From positions 62,001 through 126,000 of the forward strand of contig NW_014575407.1 of the NCBI RefSeq assembly GCF_000803265.1: a DNA stretch of 64,000 bases, written 5' to 3'. Positions within the stretch are counted from its first letter, which is position 1; the number at the start of each line of letters is the position of its first letter. Made by a program: the position numbers and the translations under genes. Of this stretch, positions 24,742 to 34,257 are shown piece by piece. Origin of the DNA: Ordospora colligata OC4 (Eukaryota > Microsporidia > Ordosporidae). Below the pieces are notes generated by a model that ran no database searches, was not told the DNA's origin, and saw nothing but the letters and a program-made list of their open reading frames with translations.

Positions 24742-25647
24742 ATGATTCTCCCAGCACAGAAGCTCAGTAATGGTGAACATATTCCAACAATCGGGCTTGG
24801 AACATGGGGTCTCGTTGACCCAGGTGTTCTTGAATGCTCAATACGAAATGCAATTGAGCTAGGATACAGACACATTGATACTGCACATATATACGGAAAT
24901 CAGAAGAAAATAGGACAGATCCTGAAGAACATATTTTCAGAAGGCTTAGTCGAAAGAAAAGACCTGTTTATAACATCTAAGCTTTGGAATGACTCGCATG
25001 ATGATCCTATGACTGCTATTAAGCAAACACTGGAAGATCTGCAGCTCGAGTATGTTGATCTGTATTTGATCCATTGGCCAGTCAGGTTCGAGCCTGATGC
25101 TAATGGAGAGGTAACACTTGGCCTGGATAGATTTAGACTAGGTGCATTTGATCCTGTGCCATTATGGAAAAAGATGGAAGAGCTTGTTGATGCAGGCTAT
25201 ACAAGATCAATAGGAATATCAAACTTTGGGATTGAAAACACCAAAAAGGTTCTTGAAGTTTGCAGAATCAAGCCGGTTGTTTCGCAGTTTGAACTACATC
25301 CGTATCTGAAGCAGACGACTCTTGTTAATTTTCTGCATGAACATGATATTCATATAGTCAGCTATTCGTCTCTTGGCTCCACTGCCGATTGTAGCCTAAA
25401 AATACGCAATGACAAGACAATCAAAACAGTTGCTGAGAAATACGAATGCTCACCATCGCAGATCATACTGAGCTACCTTACGATGCAGGGAGTATGTGTA
25501 ATTCCTAAAAGCACGTCTAGAAAGCATCTAGAAGAAAACATGGATCTGAAGGCTCTCAAGCAAGAAGACATGCGTATAATTGACGGGATTGAAATCACTC
25601 ACAGATACGTCGATCCTATATCATTTGGAGAGTCGAGATTTGATTAA
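24742..25647 (+). CDS. aldo-keto reductase (aldose reductase family)
   Basis: A 301-residue NADPH-dependent reductase. The AKR catalytic tetrad is visible: Asp in HIDTAHIYGN (with Tyr of IYGN), Lys in FITSKLWN and His in YLIHWPV. GISNFG and the cofactor loop VIPKSTSRKHLEEN near the C-terminus complete the signature. Length is typical. It could make polyols such as glycerol or sorbitol; the substrate is not deducible. CCCACA directly precedes the ATG. From memory the same gene lies at the equivalent place on E. cuniculi chromosome I. Confidence 0.93.
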   Translation: MILPAQKLSNGEHIPTIGLGTWGLVDPGVLECSIRNAIELGYRHIDTAHIYGNQKKIGQILKNIFSEGLVERKDLFITSKLWNDSHDDPMTAIKQTLEDLQLEYVDLYLIHWPVRFEPDANGEVTLGLDRFRLGAFDPVPLWKKMEELVDAGYTRSIGISNFGIENTKKVLEVCRIKPVVSQFELHPYLKQTTLVNFLHEHDIHIVSYSSLGSTADCSLKIRNDKTIKTVAEKYECSPSQIILSYLTMQGVCVIPKSTSRKHLEENMDLKALKQEDMRIIDGIEITHRYVDPISFGESRFD

Positions 25648-25861
25648 ACCATCTGCTGTATTATCTACCTTAATAGTTGTATACCAGACTGTTAATGTAA
25701 TTTTACATCAAATCGCGAGTGTATCATTATTCAAGCACTATATTATTTACAAACCTTCATTTCATATCTTATATACTGCCGATACATAGTCATTGTTCTA
25801 GATTAGAAGTGATTAGTAATGATTATTAAAGGATCGCGTGAAATATATCCTAATTTACCTA

Positions 25862-26146
25862 ATGGAGTGGATAGGGATCAAAGAACTATCTAAAGAGGTT
25901 GTGTATCTGATGATAGGTGATGAGTCTTCCAAAGTATACAACGAAAAGGTAACCAGAGTAGAAATGCATTCAATAGGCTATTTCTTAGTTGGTGATGAGA
26001 AAGTGATCAAAGGAAGCAAAAGATACTACTGCTCTTGTAATTACAAAGCATGTTGGCACATAATCAGTGTGGCTCTTCAATCAAACAACACAAGTGATTC
26101 CTGCACAGAGATGCACACAGCTGTATCAAATATACCTGAGATTTAA
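25862..26146 (+). CDS. mini SWIM zinc-binding protein (Shu2/SWS1-like candidate)
   Basis: A 94-residue protein built around a SWIM-type motif CSCNYKACWH (Cys-x-Cys-x4-Cys-x-His) followed by the helix IISVALQSN. This resembles the 'YCSC...CKHLLAVYL' end of SWS1/ZSWIM7/Shu2, partner of Rad51 paralogues. The usual loop between the Cys pairs is much longer, so the zinc site has been compressed. The GTG eight codons upstream is ignored. The last 21 bases overlap the 3' end of the opposite-strand WD40 gene. Assignment to Shu2/SWS1 is inference; other SWIM proteins are possible. Confidence 0.6.
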   Translation: MEWIGIKELSKEVVYLMIGDESSKVYNEKVTRVEMHSIGYFLVGDEKVIKGSKRYYCSCNYKACWHIISVALQSNNTSDSCTEMHTAVSNIPEI

Positions 26147-27451
26147 TAGCTTTGAATGCCCTTCAAGCATGCAGTATAGATATGATCCATCTCCAGAAAA
26201 TAAAACACTCGAGACTTCTCCATTCATGCGGCATCTGTAAATCTCTCCACATCTAGAATCAGTAATAGCAACAGTCCCTGCCGATGTTCCACATGCAATC
26301 AACTGAGATGTACAATCAACACACACAATACCATCGGAATAGTCTGATGCATGGACAGATACACCTTTATGAACATTCCAGGTCTTAAGAATCCCATCTG
26401 CTCCACAGCTGGCAACTGAATCATTGATCCATGCATGGCTATTGACTGCGCCCTCATGTGCTTGAATTCTATGACCATTCATCAATGTGCTGCTCCAAAT
26501 ACCAATCGATCCATCATGCGACGAACTGGACAATACGCCTTCCCTATGACTTATGTGACTAATCCAGTTACTGTGGAAGCCAACAGTGAATGTATTCTGA
26601 GTATTCATGTCCACATAAACTAGTGAGAAATCGTCTAATGCGCATCCAACGCCATACTCACTCATCCAAACTATCTCAGTCACCTTGGACTTAGAAGAAA
26701 CACACATCTCTGTTACTCCATTGTTCATCATCACCACTTTTCCATCTTCTCCAGATGAAATAATTCCCTTTCCACGCTGTTTTACTCCAGTAATCTTCTT
26801 TTCATGACATGCATAACTTCTTGTTCTACCACTTAGCAGATTGATCGTTATAACTTCTCCATTTGTATTCCCTGCAACAACATCATCACCACTCCATGAG
26901 AGTGCTGATATTCCCTTAATATCTCTTCTCCACATAATGCCATTTAGTCCAACACCAACAAGCTCATGCGTCTTTGTATAAACACATAGAAAGTCTCTAT
27001 TCCAACATGAAAGCATAACATGCTCGTTTAAATGCATGTCTATATCCATAACATCGATACTCACTTTATCAACATATCCATCTAGTACGTCTTCGCTATT
27101 GAGTATGTCAGTACTCATAGACATCTCCTTGTCGATTAATATACTTGTGCTGCCATCATTAAGCTTAAGGCCCTTTTTTGACTCAGATTCATTTGAGCTT
27201 TCAAACCTACACACATGTGCTTCAGACAAACAAAATTTGGCACTGCATGGAACAACTTCACCCTCTTGCAGATGCTTCACACCATACATATACTGCACTC
27301 CTTTGCTAATAACAGAGGGAAGCGTGTGTTTGAACACTCCAGTGTCTGGACTTGCTTCATTCTTGAATGTAAACAGCGTGTATATGTATCCTTCATCCTC
27401 AAGATACCTTGCTATCAGCTGGTTTATCTCGTCCCTTGACAGTTCAATCAT
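26126..27451 (-). CDS. TBL1/Sif2-like LisH-WD40 corepressor subunit
   Basis: A 441-residue protein. An N-terminal LisH dimerisation motif (IELSRDEINQLIARYLEDEG, residues 2-21) is followed by a linker and a WD40 propeller from about residue 155, with repeats such as ISALSWSGDDVVAGNTNGEV, GVLSSSSHDGSIGIWSS, AVNSHAWINDSVASCGADG and GILKTWNV. LisH plus WD40 is the TBL1/TBLR1/Sif2 plan of NCoR/SMRT and Set3C histone deacetylase complexes. The frame is open 122 codons further upstream, but that stretch overlaps the divergent 1312-residue gene. GCCCTCGAA lies about 10 bases before the ATG used. Confidence 0.72.
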   Translation of the reverse strand: MIELSRDEINQLIARYLEDEGYIYTLFTFKNEASPDTGVFKHTLPSVISKGVQYMYGVKHLQEGEVVPCSAKFCLSEAHVCRFESSNESESKKGLKLNDGSTSILIDKEMSMSTDILNSEDVLDGYVDKVSIDVMDIDMHLNEHVMLSCWNRDFLCVYTKTHELVGVGLNGIMWRRDIKGISALSWSGDDVVAGNTNGEVITINLLSGRTRSYACHEKKITGVKQRGKGIISSGEDGKVVMMNNGVTEMCVSSKSKVTEIVWMSEYGVGCALDDFSLVYVDMNTQNTFTVGFHSNWISHISHREGVLSSSSHDGSIGIWSSTLMNGHRIQAHEGAVNSHAWINDSVASCGADGILKTWNVHKGVSVHASDYSDGIVCVDCTSQLIACGTSAGTVAITDSRCGEIYRCRMNGEVSSVLFSGDGSYLYCMLEGHSKLLNLRYI

Positions 27452-27533
27452 TCCTTGCAATTCGAGGGCTTTCCATGACAGCAAACGTCGTGCTGTATTT
27501 GCAGTGAGAAGATGCAAACCATAAACCCCAGGA

Positions 27534-30500
27534 ATGCTTGTATGCAAGCTGGAGGAGTTTCCATCGCTAAAGGCACCGTACATAAACAACAATAGGTTTC
27601 GTCGGAAGAAGCGTCGGCTGATACTGTACTCACTGTATGTATTTTCTGTGCTGGTGATATACAGGTTGCTAATGACATCGTATTGGTTGTATTCGCTTGA
27701 CATAGACAGTCTTTCATTGAACAAGATTGTATATGACACAAGGATGTGGACGAAGATCGATGTAGATGTTCTACTTGCGAATAGTAGGTCTCCAATTGAT
27801 GTGAACTTTACAAACATTCAGATTAGCCTGGTTAGCGTTGACCAAGATGAAGAGAGATTATTACTAACATTGATTGTACCTGCGGTGAGCCTGAAAAAAG
27901 GAAAAAATGTTGTGTTTAATGGAAGCATATACATTGATAAAATAGACAAGAAGAACCTGGGAATGGCGATTCTATGTACCAAATTTGCATTGAAGGTCGA
28001 TTCGAGGTTGTATCCACGCATATGCTTCATCAGATTTCCATTCAAACGCTCGTTGAGCTTTTCGCTCGACAGTCCAGCATCTAAGTCTCGTAGACGGATT
28101 GAGCTCGAGAAGGTTCATTTTGAGACAAGTGAGAATCGCTTGTTAGTGTATCTGTTTGTTAACAACACACGGCTTATGGTTCCTAAATTTATTGCAATAA
28201 GGAGTCAAGGAATCTGCATACTTCTAGGCACAAAGACAAGCCTAGTGAGGGTTTCGATTGGTTATATCGACCTGCATGACTCGTTTTTTGAAAATCCACT
28301 GAGAATTGAGTTCCATGTGACTAGGTCAGCGCATAAATGGGTAAAGAACAATATTATAGCAGCATTGAAAGGTAGAGAGACAGGTTTCCGAGTAGACAGC
28401 ATAAAATTTTTCAGCCCGTTTGTATTGGGTATTGATCCTTTGGATGTTGGACTGACTTTTGGCATTAATGCTGGAGAAGACACTGATTACGATGTTGTGC
28501 TTACAAGGAAGGCCAAGCCGCAGAAGCCGTGGAAGCCAGCGCCTACAAGCAGCGTAACTATTTTATTTGATGAAGATCAATGCATAAACCTGAAGATGGC
28601 TAAGAAGAAAATCCCGCTTGTCAGCAATGACACAGAGATAAGCATGAGTAACACAGGAACAACATTCATAATGCTTCTTAATCGGAAGCACCTCATATCG
28701 TTCAATTCATCTATAGATGATGCGGAAGGATGTGTTGTCTTGAAGTTGAATCCTGAGAATATGCACATGCTGAATCTTGTTAATGGGTTGATATCCACTG
28801 TAAAGGCACCTGGAATTGATATTGTTATGAATTGTTCGAATATACTGGGACTTGTTTTGAATGATATAAAGGTCTCATTTGGATTCAATGGAAGGATGCG
28901 CCTGAGGCTAGGAAGGTATAAGCTTATTGACAGAAAACCAACTGGTGAAAACAATGCATTTGATATAGAGCATTGTATATACAATCTAAATGAAGAGATG
29001 GTGGTGGACACGATTTTAAAGTTTAATTCGATTAGTGATTGCTATACAAATGAATATGTACGCTTAGTTCATTCAGGAGCAGTTTATTGCATGAAAGACC
29101 TTGATATTGGAGTTAAAATCAGCATTGAGGCATTTGAGGCATGGTATGTGGCATGTGGTCCATTATCTAGATGCCTATATGGACGTGTATTGATTAGAAC
29201 GCAGATAAGCGATTCATTTGAAAAGATACTGGAGCATTTTGAAAAACATTCTAAGCAGTCGAATGAAGGAAAGAATAATGAGTTGAGGAGTATTATGGAA
29301 TTACTGGAGAACAGAAGATCTAGTAAAGAAAGTGGTATGAAGATGGATTCTAAATACAGAACAATTGCAGAACCTGATGAAGGCAATACTGATATTGAAT
29401 ATGAACAAAGAGCAGCAAATAACACAATTGAAGCTAAGATAGAAGGGGGTTTAGACGATTCTACGGATGATGAGCAGTATGACGATGTTTCTTATGAAGA
29501 AGAAAGAGGAGGATTTATTGGAAATGTGAACGTAAGGCACGATAATACGAAACCTAAGGAGTCTGGAAAGTATTTTTTTGATGTTGATATAAATGATGGG
29601 CGGATTGATGTTGAGAAGGGATTGTGTTTCAGGAATGAGATACAGATAGCAAATACAAGCATTGGAATATGCTCTAAGAGCAGTTTGATGAAAATGAATG
29701 GAATGAGCCAACAAGAATTGATGGATATAGCACCTGTAAAGCTAAATTTTAATTCAATTCAGATATGTTGTGTATGGAGAGGCAGTCTTGGTGTGTGGCT
29801 GGAGCGAAGTAAACCTATTGAGATTGGAGTGACAATTTTGAATCTCAAGGAAGCGATGCAGCTGATGAATGGAGAACTTGTAATTGTGATGAATGAGGAT
29901 GACAAGACATTACGCAACATAAAAACATTGATGAATGCATATATGAGTATTAATAAAGAGAAGGAGAAGTACAAGATGAAGTCTAAGGAAGGCATTGATG
30001 CTAGCATTAGCATTAAAAAGAGAAATGAGAAAGATTCTGTTGATACTTATGAGATTGATTGCATTATGTGTGTTCCAAAGAAGGTTATCGGATATATAGG
30101 GTTGATTGATGTACCTAGCATTGAGGTTAAATTAGTCAAGAATATAATTGAGTATGATGATGTTAATGGACATATTTTATCGATAAAAGTTTATACAAAG
30201 CCAGATAGTGGAGATGAGTATAAGAGGAATGTGGAGTATGGGATCCAGTTGTGTGTATCTGCAGTTGAAGAGCATCATGATCCGATTAGAATGATTTTGA
30301 TGATTAATGGGAATGAGTGTGAAGATGCAATTTTTATGCCTGAAGAGTATAAAAAGATGATGGAAGATATGACTATGCTTTTTGGAAAAAAAGAAGTTGG
30401 AAATAGAAATAGAAAGAAAACAATAGTGAAGATTGAGAGCATCAATGAATTTGGTGTTGAAGGATTGGTAAACGGATTTTGTATAGATAGAAACAAGTGG

Positions 30501-31472
30501 TTTATAAGGATAAACGACGAACGTATGAAAGAGTTTGTATTTTGCAGATTGCCGAACATTTTTTTGAATTCGCCTGCTTTTTCAATGGTGCCTTCTGGAG
30601 TTAGAATGGTTTTTAGAGTGGACAAGGATGTTATTAATGCATGTGTGAAATCAAAAAAGAAGAATCCATGGAAAGAGACTGGACGTGGGACGAAAGTGGA
30701 ATTTGATCGTGGTTTGAAGAATGGCCACAAAATATTTGAGTTTTGCTTTTCAGATATTGAATGTTCAGAAGCAATCAGGTACGACTTTTCATCACTTAAT
30801 GTATTACGCCTTGATGGACGAAAAATGTTGAAATGCGAAGACTATCATAATCCATTTGTTGGAACCAATGAATACAAGAACTGGAATGCTTCTTTAATGA
30901 TTGCAGGATCATTCAATGCATGGAATGAAGGAATTCTAAATGTTCATGATGTTTGGTGTGAAATGCCATTTGTGTCATTCATATCAAGGCTTATGCCAAA
31001 AAGAAACAATACAAACAAGACTGAGAAGAATTATGCAGGAATGTATACGAAGTTTGGCCTTCCTTTTGAGATCTACATTGATAGTAATCTTATTTTTGAG
31101 ATCAACATAGTATCGAAGCGTAATGATAAAGTTTTATTGTCAACTGCGCTGAGGAAGTCAAGGCATGAAACAAACTCCTTATTTGTAGTGACTACTATTC
31201 CTCCTGGATCGTATATTTTGGACATGAATCATTTACGACATCTTCTGGACACTTTGTTTGGAAGTGGTCGCAATAACACAATTATTCAGGACGTCACAAT
31301 CAATGTGTTCGTGAACAAAAGAAAATGTAGTAGATTTAATAACAGAATCGAGATAGACGGCAAGGAGATAAAAAAGAAAGATGTAATGAAAGCAATCGTA
31401 TTCATTCTTGACAAAAGAGCAGTAGGAATCAGTGATATGGCATTGAACCGTTATTTAAAGAAGCTTGATTAG
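27534..31472 (+). CDS. giant single-pass membrane orphan protein (1312 aa)
   Basis: The longest gene in the window, not recognised. A short basic N-terminus (NRFRRKKRR) precedes one transmembrane helix at about residues 31-51. About 1260 residues follow, probably lumenal or outside. They show alternating strands (for example RTQISDSFEKIL, LLLTLIVPAVSLKKGKNVVF), several NxS/T sites and no multipass regions. A highly acidic linker lies near residues 570-665. Type II topology and strand-rich repeats recall vacuolar DUF3712/Tag1-like fungal proteins, but I cannot show a domain match. AACCCCAGGA directly precedes the ATG. It is divergent from the TBL1-like gene (82 bp). Confidence 0.8.
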   Translation: MLVCKLEEFPSLKAPYINNNRFRRKKRRLILYSLYVFSVLVIYRLLMTSYWLYSLDIDSLSLNKIVYDTRMWTKIDVDVLLANSRSPIDVNFTNIQISLVSVDQDEERLLLTLIVPAVSLKKGKNVVFNGSIYIDKIDKKNLGMAILCTKFALKVDSRLYPRICFIRFPFKRSLSFSLDSPASKSRRRIELEKVHFETSENRLLVYLFVNNTRLMVPKFIAIRSQGICILLGTKTSLVRVSIGYIDLHDSFFENPLRIEFHVTRSAHKWVKNNIIAALKGRETGFRVDSIKFFSPFVLGIDPLDVGLTFGINAGEDTDYDVVLTRKAKPQKPWKPAPTSSVTILFDEDQCINLKMAKKKIPLVSNDTEISMSNTGTTFIMLLNRKHLISFNSSIDDAEGCVVLKLNPENMHMLNLVNGLISTVKAPGIDIVMNCSNILGLVLNDIKVSFGFNGRMRLRLGRYKLIDRKPTGENNAFDIEHCIYNLNEEMVVDTILKFNSISDCYTNEYVRLVHSGAVYCMKDLDIGVKISIEAFEAWYVACGPLSRCLYGRVLIRTQISDSFEKILEHFEKHSKQSNEGKNNELRSIMELLENRRSSKESGMKMDSKYRTIAEPDEGNTDIEYEQRAANNTIEAKIEGGLDDSTDDEQYDDVSYEEERGGFIGNVNVRHDNTKPKESGKYFFDVDINDGRIDVEKGLCFRNEIQIANTSIGICSKSSLMKMNGMSQQELMDIAPVKLNFNSIQICCVWRGSLGVWLERSKPIEIGVTILNLKEAMQLMNGELVIVMNEDDKTLRNIKTLMNAYMSINKEKEKYKMKSKEGIDASISIKKRNEKDSVDTYEIDCIMCVPKKVIGYIGLIDVPSIEVKLVKNIIEYDDVNGHILSIKVYTKPDSGDEYKRNVEYGIQLCVSAVEEHHDPIRMILMINGNECEDAIFMPEEYKKMMEDMTMLFGKKEVGNRNRKKTIVKIESINEFGVEGLVNGFCIDRNKWFIRINDERMKEFVFCRLPNIFLNSPAFSMVPSGVRMVFRVDKDVINACVKSKKKNPWKETGRGTKVEFDRGLKNGHKIFEFCFSDIECSEAIRYDFSSLNVLRLDGRKMLKCEDYHNPFVGTNEYKNWNASLMIAGSFNAWNEGILNVHDVWCEMPFVSFISRLMPKRNNTNKTEKNYAGMYTKFGLPFEIYIDSNLIFEINIVSKRNDKVLLSTALRKSRHETNSLFVVTTIPPGSYILDMNHLRHLLDTLFGSGRNNTIIQDVTINVFVNKRKCSRFNNRIEIDGKEIKKKDVMKAIVFILDKRAVGISDMALNRYLKKLD

Positions 31473-31698
31473 AAAGGAATGACATAAATATAACCAATTC
31501 ACAGTAGCATGAAGAAATGATTAATAAAAGATTATATTATGTATTTTGTACCTGACACTTTTTACTTAAACTGTTGTAATGCTGCACTTATAAGCACATC
31601 ATCTATGCACACCTATTTGCGTCTGTCATGCTCTTTTTCTTTGCCTATGATATACACCATACAAATTATACAAACAAAATACTTATGGACTAATTTAT

Positions 31699-32286
31699 TC
31701 ATTGCTCATCTTGATCATCTACCTCCATCTTTAGTGATATTTCCTTGGCCCTTTGGTCTGAAATCAACAGCTTCTGATGCTCCTCCCTTGCTATCTTGAT
31801 CACCTTTTTGGCATAATCATCAGGATGGTCCCTCGACATCACAGACGCCTCCACATTTGCAGGTGACGATCTATTCGGCTCATTAAGAATGATCACAATC
31901 GACAACAAAATCGTCCTAATATTCTGCACTGGCGCCCACTTGTCTTTCGAATCGCCGTAACCTGTAGGATCCGGAATGTCTTCCTCAAGAATCGATATAC
32001 ACATCTGCCCGTTCTCATATATATTCGGATGGAACATTCGTGACACAAACGTCAACTTCGGCGGCTGAAGCGGATAGCAGTCAGGAAACTCCATTTGTGC
32101 CTTAACAATCCTTCCTGAATATAATGAATCTCCTCCAAGTGTAAAGTATATGTCCCACGCTTTGTAGTTCTTCTCTCTCTTGTGGACAGACGGATACGCC
32201 TTAAAAAGCTTGCCTTCATCATCTGCAGACTTCTCCAGCATCTCCTCTTCTTTCAGTAGCCGCTTGTATGCACCAGGTGACAACAT
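31699..32286 (-). CDS. ubiquitin-conjugating enzyme E2, Cdc34/Ubc7 type
   Basis: A 195-residue E2 with FHPNIYENGQMCISIL (catalytic Cys) followed by the acidic insertion EEDIPDPTGYGDSKDKW that defines the Cdc34/Ubc7/UBE2G/UBE2R class. SPANVEASVMSRDHPDDY and the extended C-terminal helix KVIKIAREEHQKLL look more like Cdc34 than Ubc7. Cdc34 would pair with the Rbx1 at 43251 in SCF; Ubc7 would pair with the Hrd1-like ligase at 4574. The frame opens upstream at a non-ATG codon; ACCCCTTGAA directly precedes the ATG used (MLSPGAYKR). Confidence 0.85.
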   Translation of the reverse strand: MLSPGAYKRLLKEEEMLEKSADDEGKLFKAYPSVHKREKNYKAWDIYFTLGGDSLYSGRIVKAQMEFPDCYPLQPPKLTFVSRMFHPNIYENGQMCISILEEDIPDPTGYGDSKDKWAPVQNIRTILLSIVIILNEPNRSSPANVEASVMSRDHPDDYAKKVIKIAREEHQKLLISDQRAKEISLKMEVDDQDEQ

Positions 32287-32352
32287 TTCAAGGGGTTTCT
32301 GTTTGTTTTTATATCTATCAATAAAGATCACTCCAGACCTGATTGCTTGCTA

Positions 32353-33138
32353 TCACTTCAATGCCATATGCAAAACCTGTGCACTCACCAGTCGATATAC
32401 TGGATGGCCAGGAACAAAATCACAGAAAAAAGCAAGAATTGCACATATCCACCTAGATGACAAAATAACAAACGAATACATCATAAAACACATCCAATAA
32501 GACTTCTTGATAAACACTAACGACGTACAGCACACCACCGCCTTTAATACATTCGGTAAACTGCTCATCATCATTGGCATTAGAAAGTCGGCCCGAAACA
32601 TCAGCACATCATTCTCCTTCCCAACTATTGCCTTGTACTCACTTGCTCTGTCGCTAAACGATGCTCCTTTCAAAAGTTTGTTCATCTTGCTGTATGCTTC
32701 TCTATGGTCTTGGCTTTCTACAGGTGGAAGATCCAAGTAGTAAATGTTTACAAACTGCATAATTGCCATAACCAAACAAACTACCGGGTTGATTGTATAA
32801 CACAAAGATACAAACAATCCAATAGATTCAGCAACTATCCCTATTCTCAACCCATCGCTTCTCATCTTTCCCAGGCACAGGCTTCCTATCGAAGTGTATA
32901 CTGTTCCAATTGAAAACCCATAGCATACAAAATACATCCTAGGAAACATTAGTGAAGCAATAAACAACACATTCGACACACACATCTTCATCTTCATATC
33001 TCTTATAGCAAATGCAGCCATAGAAGATGGAATCGAAAGCACAAACAGTGATGATTCACTGAAACGGCTTGTTATCATCAATGCAGGGACAGAATACAGA
33101 AATGCCTGTCTTCTTAGATTAATCGGGCTTTCCATCAT
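32353..33138 (-). CDS. multipass membrane orphan protein
   Basis: A 261-residue protein with about six hydrophobic segments and a central polar loop (about residues 140-175, PPVESQDHREAYSKMNKLL). The two adjacent ATGs (33138, 33135) make the start uncertain by one codon. The overall layout faintly recalls Pom33/TMEM33 ER-nuclear pore proteins but no conserved block is convincing. It lies 66 bp upstream of the E2 gene on the same strand. Confidence 0.7.
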   Translation of the reverse strand: MMESPINLRRQAFLYSVPALMITSRFSESSLFVLSIPSSMAAFAIRDMKMKMCVSNVLFIASLMFPRMYFVCYGFSIGTVYTSIGSLCLGKMRSDGLRIGIVAESIGLFVSLCYTINPVVCLVMAIMQFVNIYYLDLPPVESQDHREAYSKMNKLLKGASFSDRASEYKAIVGKENDVLMFRADFLMPMMMSSLPNVLKAVVCCTSLVFIKKSYWMCFMMYSFVILSSRWICAILAFFCDFVPGHPVYRLVSAQVLHMALK

Positions 33139-33265
33139 TTGTTTACTACCACGCGTGCATTATCAGCATCCTCTTGCCAATGAAATTCTTTATTTCATTA
33201 AATCATGCATACTAAAAGCATCGCACAACCTTAAATATAAATTATCTACTCTTCATCCAATTATA

Positions 33266-34204
33266 TCATTCCTCATAAAGAATCTCAAAAACATCATTCT
33301 TGAGTCCTTCATCAATACCATTTCTTTCAAGAAAGTATTTCTCTATTGTAAATAGCTTCTTGAAGTAGAAGTCTCTTTCTTTCTCAAATGTTATAAGCAA
33401 CTCTTTTATCTCTTCTTCATCAAATCCTCCAGACTTTCCATGTGTACAATCACATATATCTCTTTTATATACATCGCGTTTTGAATCTTCTAATTCCATC
33501 TTCAATCTAAATACCTCTTCCTCTAGATTTCCTATCCTCTCATCCTTGATTCGATCATTACATGTATTCAGATCTATTCTCATATCCTCATGTTTATCTA
33601 ACAGACTCGTGTTTGTAGAAATATCATCATTTTCCAGAGTATACTTATATCCATTCTCCATATCTGTATTCTTGTATATTTCTCTTATATCTTCTTTATT
33701 GTTATTTATGCTCTTTTCTTTACCATCAATAATCTTTTCTTTGATACTGTTTATGCTCTTTTCTTTATGATCAATAGTTTTTTCTTTACTTTTTTTAACA
33801 GTAACGCTAGAGCACAAACGATTCATACTTTCAATCTCTTTTGTAATCATTGGTACTGCATCACCAATAACCTTTCTATTTACATCATGTCCCATCACTT
33901 TTATATAATGCTTGCATAGCCACTGCGCAACCTCAAGATTATCCTGCATCTTGCACTTCACAAGCTTATCCACTGGAAAATACAGCTTGATGCTCTTCAT
34001 TCCAAAAAACTCTTGACATATCTTCATATTCCTCAAATACTCATGCTCCTCTCTCGGCTTCGTAATAAACCCATGAGGAAAGTCCTCATACAATATCGAT
34101 AGTACCTGGCATATTGCTGCACCCTTTCCAAGATCCTCAATCCCACAAATATCTATCCCAAGCGACCTCATCCAAGTAATCAGCTCCTGCCTACTCCTAT
34201 TCAT
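33266..34204 (-). CDS. BIM1: EB1/Bim1 microtubule plus-end-tracking protein
   Basis: A 312-residue EB1-family protein. The N-terminal calponin-homology domain (1-110) has the EB1 wording SRQELITWMRSLGID, GKGAAICQVLSILYEDF and NLEVAQWLCKHY. The C-terminal EB homology domain has FEKERDFYFKKLFTIEKYFL and ends NDVFEILYEE, matching EB1's 'FYF.KLR.IE ... ILY'. Between them is a repetitive linker with KEK(S/T)I-type units (about 140-175). It tracks spindle and cytoplasmic microtubule tips. GACCCTTTTGAG precedes the ATG. The NOT-domain gene starts divergently 53 bp away. Confidence 0.9.
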   Translation of the reverse strand: MNRSRQELITWMRSLGIDICGIEDLGKGAAICQVLSILYEDFPHGFITKPREEHEYLRNMKICQEFFGMKSIKLYFPVDKLVKCKMQDNLEVAQWLCKHYIKVMGHDVNRKVIGDAVPMITKEIESMNRLCSSVTVKKSKEKTIDHKEKSINSIKEKIIDGKEKSINNNKEDIREIYKNTDMENGYKYTLENDDISTNTSLLDKHEDMRIDLNTCNDRIKDERIGNLEEEVFRLKMELEDSKRDVYKRDICDCTHGKSGGFDEEEIKELLITFEKERDFYFKKLFTIEKYFLERNGIDEGLKNDVFEILYEE

Positions 34205-34257
34205 CTCAAAAGGGTCTGTGTTTTGAATCCATTCATGCCCCAGTATTCAATAGTCAA

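Noticed and set aside
27452..27817. Upstream extension of the TBL1-like protein
   Set aside because: It overlaps the divergent 1312-residue gene, opens without a supported start and is not LisH-like. The LisH motif begins exactly at the chosen ATG.
32353..33138. Identification of the multipass protein as Pom33/TMEM33
   Set aside because: Number of membrane segments fits, but no conserved block can be aligned by eye, so it is left as an orphan.
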